Shown here: positions 49,403 through 57,851 of the stretch, piece by piece
Numbering within the stretch: position 1 is the first letter of the stretch
Layout of the letters: each line of letters begins with the position of its first letter
From: Actinomycetospora sp. NBRC 106375
GTDB lineage: Bacteria; Actinomycetota; Actinomycetes; Mycobacteriales; Pseudonocardiaceae
DNA length: 64,000 bases
Assembly (NCBI RefSeq): GCF_030269665.1
Contig: NZ_BSTS01000008.1
Location: 233,221 to 297,220 of the forward strand
Direction: 5' to 3'
Program-made: the position numbers and the translations under genes
The notes under the pieces: generated by a model
What the model saw: the letters and a program-made list of their open reading frames with translations, nothing else
Database searches by the model: none
What the model was told of the DNA's origin: nothing

Positions 49403-50062
49403 TCAGGACGGCAGATGGGCGGTGAGCAGGTGGGCGGGCAGCATGCGCCGTCCGTCGCCGTCCAGCGGCAGGTCGGGGCCCCACTCAGGCGGGGTGTACG
49501 CGTGGATCGCCGACGGCCGGATCATGTCGACCGTCCAGAACGGGGCGACCGCCTCGCGCAGCTCCTCGGCGCTCACGGCGTTCGGGCGGACGTCATCGGG
49601 GAAGGGCGCGGTCACGTCGAACACGAGGACGTGCAGCACCGCGCCCGGCTGGGAGGCCCGGGCGATCGCGGCGAGGTAGCCCGCGCGGCGGTTCACCGGC
49701 ATCGAGTGGAACAGCGTCGAATCGACGACCGTCGCGAAGCGCCCGTCGTACCCGGTGAAGTCGCTGATGTCGGCGACCTCGACCTCCGCGCTCAGCCCGC
49801 GGTCGCGGATCGCCGCCCGGGCCTGGTCGACGGCCGCCGACGCGGCGTCGAGGCCGACGACCTCGTAGCCGCGGGCGGCGAGGTCCAGGACGGTGGCGCC
49901 GATCCCGCAGCCGGCGTCCAGCACCGGGGAGCGCACCCACCCGGCCTCGACGAGCGCCGCGATCGCCGGCTGCGGCTCGCCGATGTTCCACGGCACGTCC
50001 GCGACGCCCTCGGCGAGGGGTTCTCCCTGGTAGGCGGAGTCGAAATCCGGCAGTGAGCCCAT
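49403..50062 (-). CDS. Class I SAM-dependent methyltransferase
   Basis: The protein is 219 residues from ATG 50062, with GGAGGATCC upstream. 'VLDAGCGIGATVLDLAARGYEVVGLDAASAAVDQAR' (about 46-80) is motif I and the acidic loop that binds SAM. 'AEVEVADISDFTGYDGRFATVVDSTLFHSMP' gives motifs II-III. The N-terminal 'AYQGEPLAEGVADVPWNIGEPQPAIAALVEAGWV' is common in thiopurine/TehB-like or small-molecule methyltransferases. The substrate is unknown. A longer frame reaching 50416 is rejected in favour of this ribosome site. Confidence 0.82.
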   Translation of the reverse strand: MGSLPDFDSAYQGEPLAEGVADVPWNIGEPQPAIAALVEAGWVRSPVLDAGCGIGATVLDLAARGYEVVGLDAASAAVDQARAAIRDRGLSAEVEVADISDFTGYDGRFATVVDSTLFHSMPVNRRAGYLAAIARASQPGAVLHVLVFDVTAPFPDDVRPNAVSAEELREAVAPFWTVDMIRPSAIHAYTPPEWGPDLPLDGDGRRMLPAHLLTAHLPS

Positions 50063-50252
50063 GGCGGATCCTCCGTGACGCGACGGCGGCGGCGAACGAT
50101 CACCATCGTCTCCCCGTACCCCGACACCCGCAGAACACGCCGGCTCGGGCCCTGGGAGGGCTGCCTCCACCCACGGCCCGTGACCGCGCCGTGACCCGAT
50201 CGTTGGACGGGCACGCGCGCCCGATCGCCAGGCGCCCCACCGAAGGGACTCC

Positions 50253-51161
50253 ATGCGCACCACCGCGATGTTGCGGCGCACGCTGCTGGTGATCGTGACC
50301 GCGCTCGGCCTGCTGGGCCTCGGCGTCCCGGCCGCCCTCGCCTGGGAGGGCGGCGACGGCCACGGGGGCGGAGGCGGGGAACCCGGTCCGTCCGGCACCG
50401 TCGAGTACGTGAACATGGGCGACAGCTACAGCGCGGGCAGCGGCGTGCAGCCACCCGCGCTCGGCGCGCCGCCGCAGTGCCTGCAGTCGGCGCGCAACTG
50501 GGGTCACGTCCTCGCGACGCGATGGGGCTACGACCTCACCGACGTCTCCTGCGGCGGCGCGGAGACCAAGGACTACACGACGTCGCAGTACCCCGGCGTC
50601 CGTCCGCAGGTCGAGGCGCTCTCGGCGTCGACCGACGTGGTCACGATGACGATCGGCGGCAACGACAGCGGGGTGTTCATCGGCGCGATCCAGGCCTGCG
50701 GCACGGCGGCGGCCACGACGGCCGGCACCGGCAACCCCTGCGAGCGGCAGAACGGCGACCGCTTCGTCGACACGATCAACAACGTCACCTACCCCTCGCT
50801 GGTGCGGGCTCTGGAGACGGTGAAGGACGCCGCGCCGCACGCCCGGATCGCGATCGCGGGCTACCTGCAGATCCTCCCGGCGGAGCGGGGCTGCTACCCG
50901 GCCATGCCGGTGGCGACCGGTGACGTCCCGTACCTCAACGACATCGAGGCCACCCTGAACGACGCCGTCCGCCGCGCCGCGGAGGCCACCGACGTCACGT
51001 TCGTCGACGTCACCCCCGCCTCGCAGGGCCACGACGCCTGCCAGCCGCTCGGCACCCGCTGGATCGAGCCCGTCGTCGGCGGCACCAATCCCGTCGTCGT
51101 GCACCCGAACGCCCTCGGCGAGCAGGCGATGGCCGACCTCGCCGCCGCGCGCCTCGATTGA
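50253..51161 (+). CDS. Secreted SGNH/GDSL-family lipase
   Basis: The protein is 302 residues. A Sec signal peptide (MRTTAMLRRTLLVIVTALGLLGLGVPAALAW) is followed by a Gly-rich stretch. Block I 'VNMGDSYSAGSGV' (catalytic Ser in GDSY), Gly in 'VSCGGAETKDY', block III 'MTIGGNDSGVF' (GGND) and the C-terminal Asp-x2-His equivalent 'NPVVVHPNALGEQAMADLAA' make a complete SGNH set. Paired cysteines (PPQC, VSC, QAC, NPC, RGC, DAC) suggest three disulfides, as in Streptomyces SGNH lipases. It likely hydrolyses short acyl esters outside the cell. Confidence 0.9.
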   Translation: MRTTAMLRRTLLVIVTALGLLGLGVPAALAWEGGDGHGGGGGEPGPSGTVEYVNMGDSYSAGSGVQPPALGAPPQCLQSARNWGHVLATRWGYDLTDVSCGGAETKDYTTSQYPGVRPQVEALSASTDVVTMTIGGNDSGVFIGAIQACGTAAATTAGTGNPCERQNGDRFVDTINNVTYPSLVRALETVKDAAPHARIAIAGYLQILPAERGCYPAMPVATGDVPYLNDIEATLNDAVRRAAEATDVTFVDVTPASQGHDACQPLGTRWIEPVVGGTNPVVVHPNALGEQAMADLAAARLD

Positions 51162-51199
51162 CCGCGCTCGGACCGTCGCGGTAGATCAGCTCGCCGACC

Positions 51200-52369
51200 T
51201 CAGGTGCGCCAGAGACGGCGGGACGCGATCGCGGCGCCCTCGGCCAGGCTGCGCAGTTTCGCCCAGGCCAGTTGCGGGTGCACCCGACCGCCGAGGCCGC
51301 AGTCGGTGGAGGCGACCACGCGCTCGCGTCCGACGATCCCGGCGAAGCGCTCGACGCGGTCGGCGACGAGCTCGGGGTGCTCGACGAGGTTGGTGGCGTG
51401 GCTGACCACACCGGGCAGCAGCAGCGTGTCCTCGGGGAGATCCACGTCGCGCCAGACCTTCCACTCGTGCTCGTGGCGCACGTTGCCGGCCTCGAACGAG
51501 ACCGCGCCGGCGTGGACGCCGGCGACGAGGTCGGCGAGGTCGGCCAGGGGCAGGTCGGTGGTGTGCGGGCCGTGCCAGCTGCCCCAGCACAGGTGGAAGC
51601 GGATGCGCTCGCGCGGCAGGCCGCGCAGGGCGTGGTTGAGGGCCTCGATCCGCACTCGGGTGTAGCGCCGGTAGTCCTCCACGGACGGTTCCGGCACCAC
51701 CTGGTCGAAGTTCTCCGCGATCGCCGGGTCGTCGACCTGTAGGACCAGTCCGGCGTCGAGGATCGCGGCATACTCCTCACGCATCGCGTCCGCGCAGGCG
51801 TAGAGGAAGCTCTCGTCGTCGGGGTAGTACTCGTTGCCGATCCGCGAGCAGCTCCCCGGCCCGATCGAGGTCATGAACCCCTCGTCGAGGCCGGCCGCGT
51901 CGAGCGCGGCGCGGAAGCGGGCGACGTCGGCGGCGATCTGCTCCTGGCCCACGTAGGTCAACGGGCCGCGGCAGACCGGCAGCCGGATCCCGCGCGGGTT
52001 CGGCGTCGCCCCCGAGTCCGGATCGGCGTAGACCTCGGCGAAGCGTTCCCGATCCCGCCGCTGGGCGAAGGTGCCGAGCGTGAGACCCGTCGAGGCCGAG
52101 GGCACCGGCTGCGGCGGCGTGTCGTCGAGCTCGAGGCCACCGAGCCGGGAGAACGAGTACGACCACCAGGCCCCGTAGTTGACCCGCTGGGTCATCTCCT
52201 TGCCGTACTCGCCGTCGCCGACCTGGTCGATGCCGGCCTCGCGCTGCGCGGCGACCACGTCGGCGACCGCCGCCGCGACGTCGGCGGACACCCGAGCGCC
52301 GAGCAGCGCTTCCGGGCGGGGCAGGCTCCCGGCCTGGGTCGTGCGGATGCGGTCGGTGCTTCGCTGCAT
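51200..52369 (-). CDS. Cobalamin-independent methionine synthase (MetE C-terminal) family protein
   Basis: A 389-residue stand-alone (beta/alpha)8 barrel like the catalytic half of MetE. Zinc-binding residues appear in 'RIRFHLCWGSWHGPHTTDLP' (His-x-Cys) and 'VVASTDCGLGGRVH' (Cys). 'DGEYGKEMTQRVNYGAWWS' near residue 50 is also typical of the short family of MetE-like and alkyltransferase proteins. It lacks the N-terminal half of MetE. Relatives include YxjG/YxjH-like proteins and epoxyalkane:coenzyme M transferase, so the methyl or alkyl acceptor is uncertain. It is divergent from the acyl-CoA ligase gene at 52522. Confidence 0.8.
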   Translation of the reverse strand: MQRSTDRIRTTQAGSLPRPEALLGARVSADVAAAVADVVAAQREAGIDQVGDGEYGKEMTQRVNYGAWWSYSFSRLGGLELDDTPPQPVPSASTGLTLGTFAQRRDRERFAEVYADPDSGATPNPRGIRLPVCRGPLTYVGQEQIAADVARFRAALDAAGLDEGFMTSIGPGSCSRIGNEYYPDDESFLYACADAMREEYAAILDAGLVLQVDDPAIAENFDQVVPEPSVEDYRRYTRVRIEALNHALRGLPRERIRFHLCWGSWHGPHTTDLPLADLADLVAGVHAGAVSFEAGNVRHEHEWKVWRDVDLPEDTLLLPGVVSHATNLVEHPELVADRVERFAGIVGRERVVASTDCGLGGRVHPQLAWAKLRSLAEGAAIASRRLWRT

Positions 52370-52521
52370 ACCCTCGCCTACCCCCTACCGGGCCCTGTCG
52401 CCACCCGGAGGCCGTCCTGCCGACGCTTGTGCCCCCGTCGCCGCGGGACCTACCGTCCGTGGCGGTACGTGCGCGGCGCGTGCCGCCCCGCGCGCAGCGC
52501 GACCCGGAAGGGGAGGCGTCC

Positions 52522-54099
52522 GTGCACTTCTACGACCTGCCGCAACGGACCGTGGGGCAGGTCCTCGCGCACAAGGCCGCGACCGTCGGGGACCGCCCCT
52601 TCCTGCTCTTCGGTGACCGGCGCTTCACCTACGCCGACGTGGACGCGCTCACCAACTCGTACGCCGAGGGTTTCCGGCGGGCGGGGGTCGGCCGGGGGGA
52701 CCACGTGGCGCTGATGCTCGACAACCGCCCCGAGCTGTTGTGGGCGATCTGGGGGCTGGGCAAGCTCGGGGCCGTCGCGGTGCCGCTCAACACCGCCGCC
52801 CGTGGCGACCTGCTGGTCTACCTGCTCGCGCAGTCGGACTCGGTGCTGCTGTGCGCCGAGCCGAGCGCCGCCGAGCGCGTCGACGCGGCGGTGGCGCAGG
52901 TCCCCGCGGTGCGCGAGGTCCTCGGCCCGGACCGACTCGCCGCGTTCGCCGACCTCCCCGCCGACGAGCCGCCCGAAGCGCGGGAGGTCGCCTGGTCGGA
53001 CCCACACCTGATCATGTACACGTCGGGGACGACGGGCCCGTCGAAGGGGGTGGTCTGCCCCCACGCCCAGGGTCACGCCGTCGGGCTGGCGATGGCGCGC
53101 CGGTCCGGATACCGCCCCGACGACGTGCTCTACACCTGCCTGCCGGTCTTCCACGCCAACGCGCTGTGGTTCACGATCTACGCCGCCCTGTGGGCTGACG
53201 CCTGCGTGGCCCTCTCCCCCGGCTTCTCGGCCCGGCGCTTCTGGGACGAGATCCGGGACAGCGGCGCGACGGTGTTCAACGCGCTCGGTGCCATGGCCAA
53301 CATCATCTGGCAGCAGCCGCGCTCCGACCGCGACCGTGACCACCGCGTCCGCATCGCCATGTGCGTGCCGAGCTCCCGCGAGCTCGCCGAAGGGTTCGCC
53401 GAGCGCTACGGCATCCGCATGACCTCGGTGTTCGCCATGACCGAGAACACCGCGGTCACCGTGCTCGGCCCCGACGACCCGGTGGCCAAGGCGGGCTCGG
53501 CCGGGCGGCTGCGCGACGACGTCGACGTCCAGATCGTCGACGACACCCACGTCCCGGTGCCGGCGGGCACCGTCGGCGAGATCTGTGTGCGCCCCGGGCG
53601 GGGCGCGTTCATGCTCGGCTACCACGCCATGCCCGAGGAGACCGTCGAGGTCACTCGCGACCTGTGGTTCCACACCGGCGACCGCGGACACCTCGACGCG
53701 GACGACTATCTCTTCTTCGCCGACCGCAAGAAGGAGGCGATCCGCCGTCGCGGGGAGAACATCTCGGCCTACGAGGTGGAGACGGTGCTCTGCCGCCATC
53801 CTGCGGTGCACGAGGCCGCCGCCGTGCCGGTGCCCTCCGAGCTCGGCGAGGACGACGTCATGGCGTGGGTCGTGGCAGCCCACGGCTCCGAGATCGACTT
53901 CGCGGAGCTGACGGCGTTCGCCGTCGAGCACATGGCGTACTACATGGTGCCGCGCTACCTCGCGGTGCGCGCGGAGCTGCCGAAGACGCCCAGCGAGAAG
54001 GTCGAGAAGTACAAGCTCGCGGTCGAGGCCCGCGACCGGCTCGGTGAGCTGTGGGATCGGGAGGCGGCCGGGTCGGGGGTCCGGGTGGGACGCCCGTGA
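52522..54099 (+). CDS. AMP-forming acyl-CoA ligase (CaiC-like)
   Basis: The protein is 525 residues from GTG 52522 (VHFYDLPQRTVGQVL), with GGGGAGG upstream. The AMP-binding motif 'IMYTSGTTGPSKGVVCPH' lies near residue 165. 'SVFAMTENTAV' and 'LWFHTGDRGHLDADDYLFFADRKKEAIRRRGENISAYEVE' are core motifs, and the catalytic Lys is in 'KTPSEKVEKYKL'. It activates a carboxylic acid as acyl-AMP and then as thioester. It overlaps the enoyl-CoA hydratase gene by GTGA, so it begins a three-gene beta-oxidation-like operon. The substrate is unknown. Confidence 0.9.
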   Translation: MHFYDLPQRTVGQVLAHKAATVGDRPFLLFGDRRFTYADVDALTNSYAEGFRRAGVGRGDHVALMLDNRPELLWAIWGLGKLGAVAVPLNTAARGDLLVYLLAQSDSVLLCAEPSAAERVDAAVAQVPAVREVLGPDRLAAFADLPADEPPEAREVAWSDPHLIMYTSGTTGPSKGVVCPHAQGHAVGLAMARRSGYRPDDVLYTCLPVFHANALWFTIYAALWADACVALSPGFSARRFWDEIRDSGATVFNALGAMANIIWQQPRSDRDRDHRVRIAMCVPSSRELAEGFAERYGIRMTSVFAMTENTAVTVLGPDDPVAKAGSAGRLRDDVDVQIVDDTHVPVPAGTVGEICVRPGRGAFMLGYHAMPEETVEVTRDLWFHTGDRGHLDADDYLFFADRKKEAIRRRGENISAYEVETVLCRHPAVHEAAAVPVPSELGEDDVMAWVVAAHGSEIDFAELTAFAVEHMAYYMVPRYLAVRAELPKTPSEKVEKYKLAVEARDRLGELWDREAAGSGVRVGRP

Positions 54100-54959
54100 G
54101 CACGCGGATCGGGGACGTGGTCGTCGACGTCGCCGACCCCGCCGACGGCGCCGACAGGGCCGCCGGCGCCGTCGTCCGGGCGACCATCGACCGGCCGCGG
54201 GCCCGCAACGCGTTGAGCCCGTCGGTGCTCGACGGTCTCGCGGCGGCGTGCGACGTCGCCAGGGACGCGCAGGCGTCGGTGTTCGTCGTCGGCGGCACGG
54301 GCGGCACCCTGTCGGCGGGCGCCGATCTGCACCATGTCCACGGCCTGGTGGGCGACCGCGACGGCATCGACAGCTACCTCACGGCGATCGGCGCGACCCT
54401 GGACCGGCTCGCCGACCTCCCGTGCGTCACCGTCGCGGTCGTGGGCGGGCACGCCGTCGCCGGGGGCTGCGAGCTGCTGCTCGCGTGCGACCTGGCCGTG
54501 GCCGCCACCGACGCCGGCATCGGCGACCGGCATCTCGAGTACGGCCTGCTGCCCGGTGCCGGTGGATCGGTGCGGCTCCCCCGCGCGCTGCCCGGCGCCC
54601 TCGCCCGGCGCCTGCTCTACACCGGCGAGATCGTCGACGGGGCGACCGCGCACGCGTGGGGGCTGGTCAGCCACGTCGCCCCACCCGGGGAACTGGACGC
54701 GACGGTCGAGGCGCTCGTCGCCCGGCTCGCCCGTCACAGCCCCGCGGCGCTGCACGCGATGAAGCGCCTCCACCGCGACGCCGCGCCGCCGGCGGACGCG
54801 GCGACGCTCGCTGCCGAACGGGCCGTGGCCGTGGCGCACCTGAGCGGGTCGCCGGCCGTGCGCGAGGGGCTCGAGGCGTTCCGTACGGGGCGTCCACCCG
54901 ACTTCTCCCCGGGAGGTCCGGTCGCCGTCGGTCCCCGGATCGAGGACGAGTCCACGTGA
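54096..54959 (+). CDS. Enoyl-CoA hydratase/isomerase family protein
   Basis: A 287-residue crotonase-fold protein. 'RATIDRPRARNALSPSVLDGLAAACDVA' opens the fold. 'GGTGGTLSAGADLHHVHGL' is the first oxyanion-hole segment, and 'VVGGHAVAGGCELLLACDLAVAATDAGIG' the second. 'HLEYGLLPGAGGSVRLPRALPGALARRLLYTGEIVDG' includes the usual catalytic region, with Glu in 'LEYGLLPGAGG'. It hydrates or isomerises an enoyl-CoA. GTG 54096 overlaps the ligase stop by four bases, and the stop overlaps the MaoC gene by four. Confidence 0.9.
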   Translation: MSTRIGDVVVDVADPADGADRAAGAVVRATIDRPRARNALSPSVLDGLAAACDVARDAQASVFVVGGTGGTLSAGADLHHVHGLVGDRDGIDSYLTAIGATLDRLADLPCVTVAVVGGHAVAGGCELLLACDLAVAATDAGIGDRHLEYGLLPGAGGSVRLPRALPGALARRLLYTGEIVDGATAHAWGLVSHVAPPGELDATVEALVARLARHSPAALHAMKRLHRDAAPPADAATLAAERAVAVAHLSGSPAVREGLEAFRTGRPPDFSPGGPVAVGPRIEDEST

Positions 54960-55414
54960 TCACCCGGTACTTCGACGAGATCGCGGTCGGCGACCGCCAC
55001 ACGAGTCGGGCGAGGACGATCACGGAGACCGACCTGGTGTCGTTCTCGATGTTCAGCGGCGACTGGCACCCGATCCACACCGATGTCGAGTTCGCTGCCG
55101 CCGACGCGCGCTACGGCGGGCGGATCGCGCACGGCGCGCTGGTGTTCTCCGTCGCGCTGGGCCTCGTCGAGCTGCGGCCGGAGATGATGAAGGCCTTCTA
55201 CGGTGTGGACCGCATGCGGTTCGTCGCGCCGACCCGGCTCGGCGACACGCTCCACGTCGAGACCGAGGTGCTCGACGCCACGCCCCGGACCCCCGAGGAC
55301 GGTGTGGTCACCTCCCGCTTCGCGGTGCGCAACCAGCACGCTGTCGACGTGCTCGTGGCGACGCTCAAGACGCTGGTCGTCAGGCACGACCGACCCGGCC
55401 TCACCCGCGGATGA
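54956..55414 (+). CDS. MaoC-like (R)-specific hydratase
   Basis: A 152-residue hot-dog-fold protein. 'ETDLVSFSMFSGDWHPIHTDVEFAAADARYGGRIAHGALVFSVALGLV' contains the hydratase motif: Asp in 'GDWHPIH' with His, and 'RIAHGALVFS'. It hydrates 2-enoyl-CoA to (R)-3-hydroxyacyl-CoA or acts in a related reaction. It is translated from GTG 54956, overlapping the previous stop as GTGA. It is the last gene of the ligase-crotonase-MaoC operon. Confidence 0.9.
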   Translation: MITRYFDEIAVGDRHTSRARTITETDLVSFSMFSGDWHPIHTDVEFAAADARYGGRIAHGALVFSVALGLVELRPEMMKAFYGVDRMRFVAPTRLGDTLHVETEVLDATPRTPEDGVVTSRFAVRNQHAVDVLVATLKTLVVRHDRPGLTRG

Positions 55415-55496
55415 TGCGTTGTCGACCGATCGTCACATCGCCCGTGTCCATCGCCCAGGGTGACATCGGCGGGCGTAGCACAATCGTCCACGGTGC

Positions 55497-55502
55497 TACA
55501 TT
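55497..55502 (+). promoter_or_regulatory. -10 box of a probable leaderless vapBC transcript
   Basis: TACATT lies seven bases upstream of ATG 55510, matching TANNNT, with no Shine-Dalgarno in between. The surrounding GTAGCACAATCGTCCACGGTGC region probably also holds the operator. Confidence 0.45.
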
Positions 55503-55509
55503 TCGCCCT

Positions 55510-55782
55510 ATGGGCGACACCATCGGCCAGCGGGAGCTCCGCAACGACAGCGGCACCATCATGCGTCGGGTGGAGCGGGGCGAGAGCTTCACGGTCACGC
55601 GCAACGGCAGGCCGGTGGCGGACCTCGTCCCCCATGCTCGACGCCACGACGAGGCGCGGCGCACCCTCGGTGAGCTGCAGCGCCTCTTCCAGGGCCTCCC
55701 CGGCATCAACGCGTCGCGGTGGGAGTCCGATCGCGAGCTTGCCGACGAGATCCTCGGCGGCGACGACCCGGCGGACGGATGA
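55510..55782 (+). CDS. vapB: VapB-type antitoxin (Phd/YefM family)
   Basis: The protein is 90 residues from ATG 55510. 'IGQRELRNDSGTIMRRVERGESFTVTRNGRPVADLVPH' (5-42) is the Phd/YefM DNA-binding fold. The C-terminal part ('ASRWESDRELADEILGGDDPADG') would wrap the PIN toxin. The frame is open back to 55411, but the N-terminus of the family fits 55510. It overlaps the toxin gene by ATGA. It probably represses its own operon. Confidence 0.88.
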   Translation: MGDTIGQRELRNDSGTIMRRVERGESFTVTRNGRPVADLVPHARRHDEARRTLGELQRLFQGLPGINASRWESDRELADEILGGDDPADG

Positions 55783-56180
55783 CCACCGACGGCAGCGTCC
55801 TGCTCGACACGTCGGTGCTGATCGCCCTCGAGCACCTGGATCTGAGCTCGGCCTCCGACGCGCAACCCGTGGTCAGTGCGGTCACCGTTGCCGAGCTGGC
55901 GTTCGGGCTCGATGTCGATGACCTCCTCGAGCGCCAGGCACGGACCGACCGGTTCTACGCCGTGGTGCGGGAGATGACGGTGGTTCCTTTCGACCTCGCG
56001 GCCGCTCGGGTCTACGGCACCCTGGCAGCACTGGTGCGACGGTCGGGGCGCAACCCCCGTCCCCGGAGGATGGACCTCCAGATCGCGGCGACCGCGGGGG
56101 CACGCGGCATCCCGCTGATCACGCGCAACCCCGCGGATTTCGTCGGCCTGGAACAGCTGGTGCACGTCATCGCCGCCTGA
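55779..56180 (+). CDS. vapC: VapC-type PIN-domain toxin
   Basis: A 133-residue PIN ribonuclease. Acidic residues are D10 (LLDTSVLIA), E39 (TVAELAFG), D98-region 'RRMDLQIAATA' and Asn/Asp in 'TRNPADFVGL'. All four positions of the metal centre appear intact, so the toxin should be active. It cleaves specific RNAs, commonly tRNA or rRNA in VapC. It starts at ATG 55779, overlapping the antitoxin stop. Confidence 0.9.
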   Translation: MTTDGSVLLDTSVLIALEHLDLSSASDAQPVVSAVTVAELAFGLDVDDLLERQARTDRFYAVVREMTVVPFDLAAARVYGTLAALVRRSGRNPRPRRMDLQIAATAGARGIPLITRNPADFVGLEQLVHVIAA

Positions 56181-56298
56181 TCGTCCTCCGAGCGATCCGG
56201 GACGCCGCCCGGCGGCGGCTCGGCCGTCGGAAATCCAGAGCCGCGCATGCCGTCGTTCTCCGCGTGCTTCGGTGGTGCGCCACTCGTCCGCCCGGGCG

Positions 56299-57849
56299 TC
56301 AGACCGCGGCACCGTCGCGGAGCCGGCGCTTGAGGATCTTCCCCTGCGGGTCGACGGGCAGCTCCTCGACGAGGTGCACAGCCTTCGGGACCTTGTAGAC
56401 GGCGAGCTCGGCCTTGCAGTGCGCCACGAGCTCGTCGGCGCTCGGCTCGTGCCCAGAGCGGACGACGACGAACGCCGTGACGGCCTCCGACCAGTACGGG
56501 TCGGGCAGCCCGACGACCGCGACGCGCTCCACCGCGGGATGGGCGTAGAGGACGCGCTCGACCTCCTGGGACGACACGTTCATCCCGCCCGACTTGATCA
56601 TGTCCTTGAGCCGGTCGTGGAAGAACAGGTTGCCCTCGGCGTCGACGCGGACCATGTCGCCGGTGCGCACCCACCCGTCGCGGAAGACCTCGGCGGTGCG
56701 CTCCGGGTCGTCGAGGTAGCCGAGCATCACCGACGGCGTGCGGCAGATCAGCTCGCCGACCTCGGCGTCGCGGTCGTCGGCGTCGACGACGCGGATCTCC
56801 AGGTGCGTGACGGGCTTGCCGATCCACGTCGGGTCGCCGCCGGGGACGTCGTCGAGCGTGCAGAAGAACCCGACCGTCCCCAGCTGCGAGAGCTCGGACT
56901 GGCCCCAGTAGGTGCCCCACAGGACGTCGGGCGCGGCCGCGGACCAGGCGTCGATGACGTGCGGCGGGATCTGCCCGCCGTAGGTCATGCAGCGCCGGAC
57001 CTGCCCGACGGTCTCCGCCCCGAACGCGTCCTGCGCGGCCAGCGCGATGTAGAAGGTCGGGGTCTGGGCGATGACGGTGACCCGCTCGCGCCCGATCACC
57101 TGCACCGCGGTGGCGGGGTCGGCGGTCGCGGGCAGGACGAGCGTCGCGCCCATGAGCGTCAGGCTCGTCATCGACCCGAGTCCGGCGATGGTGTGGAACG
57201 GCATGACGAACAGCCACGTGTCCGCCGGCCCCGTCTGCAGGCCCCAGCCCCACGCGGGTGCCGTCGAGGCCAGGTAGTTGCGGTGCGGGATGAGCACGCC
57301 CTTGGGCGTGGCCTCCGTCCCGGACGTGTAGACGATCAGCGCGACGTCGTTCTCGTCCAACTCGACCACGGGCTCGTCGGCCGGCTGCCGCGCCAGCTCG
57401 GCCTCGAGCGCCGAGCCGTAGGCGAGCTGCTCGACGCCGTCGGGACAGGCGCCCGCGACGACGTCGCGGAAGGCGTCCTCGGCGAGCACGAGCCCGGCCC
57501 GGCTGTGCGTGAGCTGGTGGGCGACCTCGGGCACGCGGTAGAGCGGGTTGACGCCCGTGAACGCCGCCCCGATCTTCAGCGCGCCGTAGTAGGCGGCGAC
57601 GACGTCGACGCTGTTGCGCGCCATCGACGCGATCCGCCCGCCGCGGCCGATCCCCCGGGTGGTGAAGAGGTGCGCGAACCGGTTGGCCCGCTCGTCGAGC
57701 GCGCCGTAGGTGGTCTCGGTGCGGGTGCCGTCGGCGGCGTAGGCGATGAACGCGACCTTGTGCGGCTGGGCGCGGGCGTGGCGGCGGAGCTGGTCGCCGA
57801 TCGTGGCGCGGCCCAGCAGGGTGCGGTGGTGCGGGGCGAGCTCGGCCAC
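56299..57849 (-). CDS. AMP-forming acyl-CoA ligase
   Basis: The protein is 516 residues from GTG 57849. Motifs: 'ALIVYTSGTEATPKGVLIPHRNYLAS' (AMP-binding), 'WGTYWGQSELSQLGTV' (adenylate motif), 'DGWVRTGDMVRVDAEGNLFFHDRLKDMIKSGGMNVSSQEVERVLYAHPAV', and the catalytic Lys in 'DPQGKILKRRLRDG'. It resembles long-chain or aromatic acyl-CoA ligases. It begins two bases after the nitroreductase stop, so the two are cotranscribed. It is divergent from the monooxygenase gene at 58601 and probably acts on acids from ester or ketone breakdown. The open frame to 58305 is a shadow. Confidence 0.9.
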   Translation of the reverse strand: MAELAPHHRTLLGRATIGDQLRRHARAQPHKVAFIAYAADGTRTETTYGALDERANRFAHLFTTRGIGRGGRIASMARNSVDVVAAYYGALKIGAAFTGVNPLYRVPEVAHQLTHSRAGLVLAEDAFRDVVAGACPDGVEQLAYGSALEAELARQPADEPVVELDENDVALIVYTSGTEATPKGVLIPHRNYLASTAPAWGWGLQTGPADTWLFVMPFHTIAGLGSMTSLTLMGATLVLPATADPATAVQVIGRERVTVIAQTPTFYIALAAQDAFGAETVGQVRRCMTYGGQIPPHVIDAWSAAAPDVLWGTYWGQSELSQLGTVGFFCTLDDVPGGDPTWIGKPVTHLEIRVVDADDRDAEVGELICRTPSVMLGYLDDPERTAEVFRDGWVRTGDMVRVDAEGNLFFHDRLKDMIKSGGMNVSSQEVERVLYAHPAVERVAVVGLPDPYWSEAVTAFVVVRSGHEPSADELVAHCKAELAVYKVPKAVHLVEELPVDPQGKILKRRLRDGAAV

Positions 57850-57851
57850 GG

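Noticed and set aside
49403..50416. 337-codon form of the methyltransferase
   Set aside because: The upstream 118 residues are low-complexity and have no homology. GGAGGATCC precedes ATG 50062, where the family begins.
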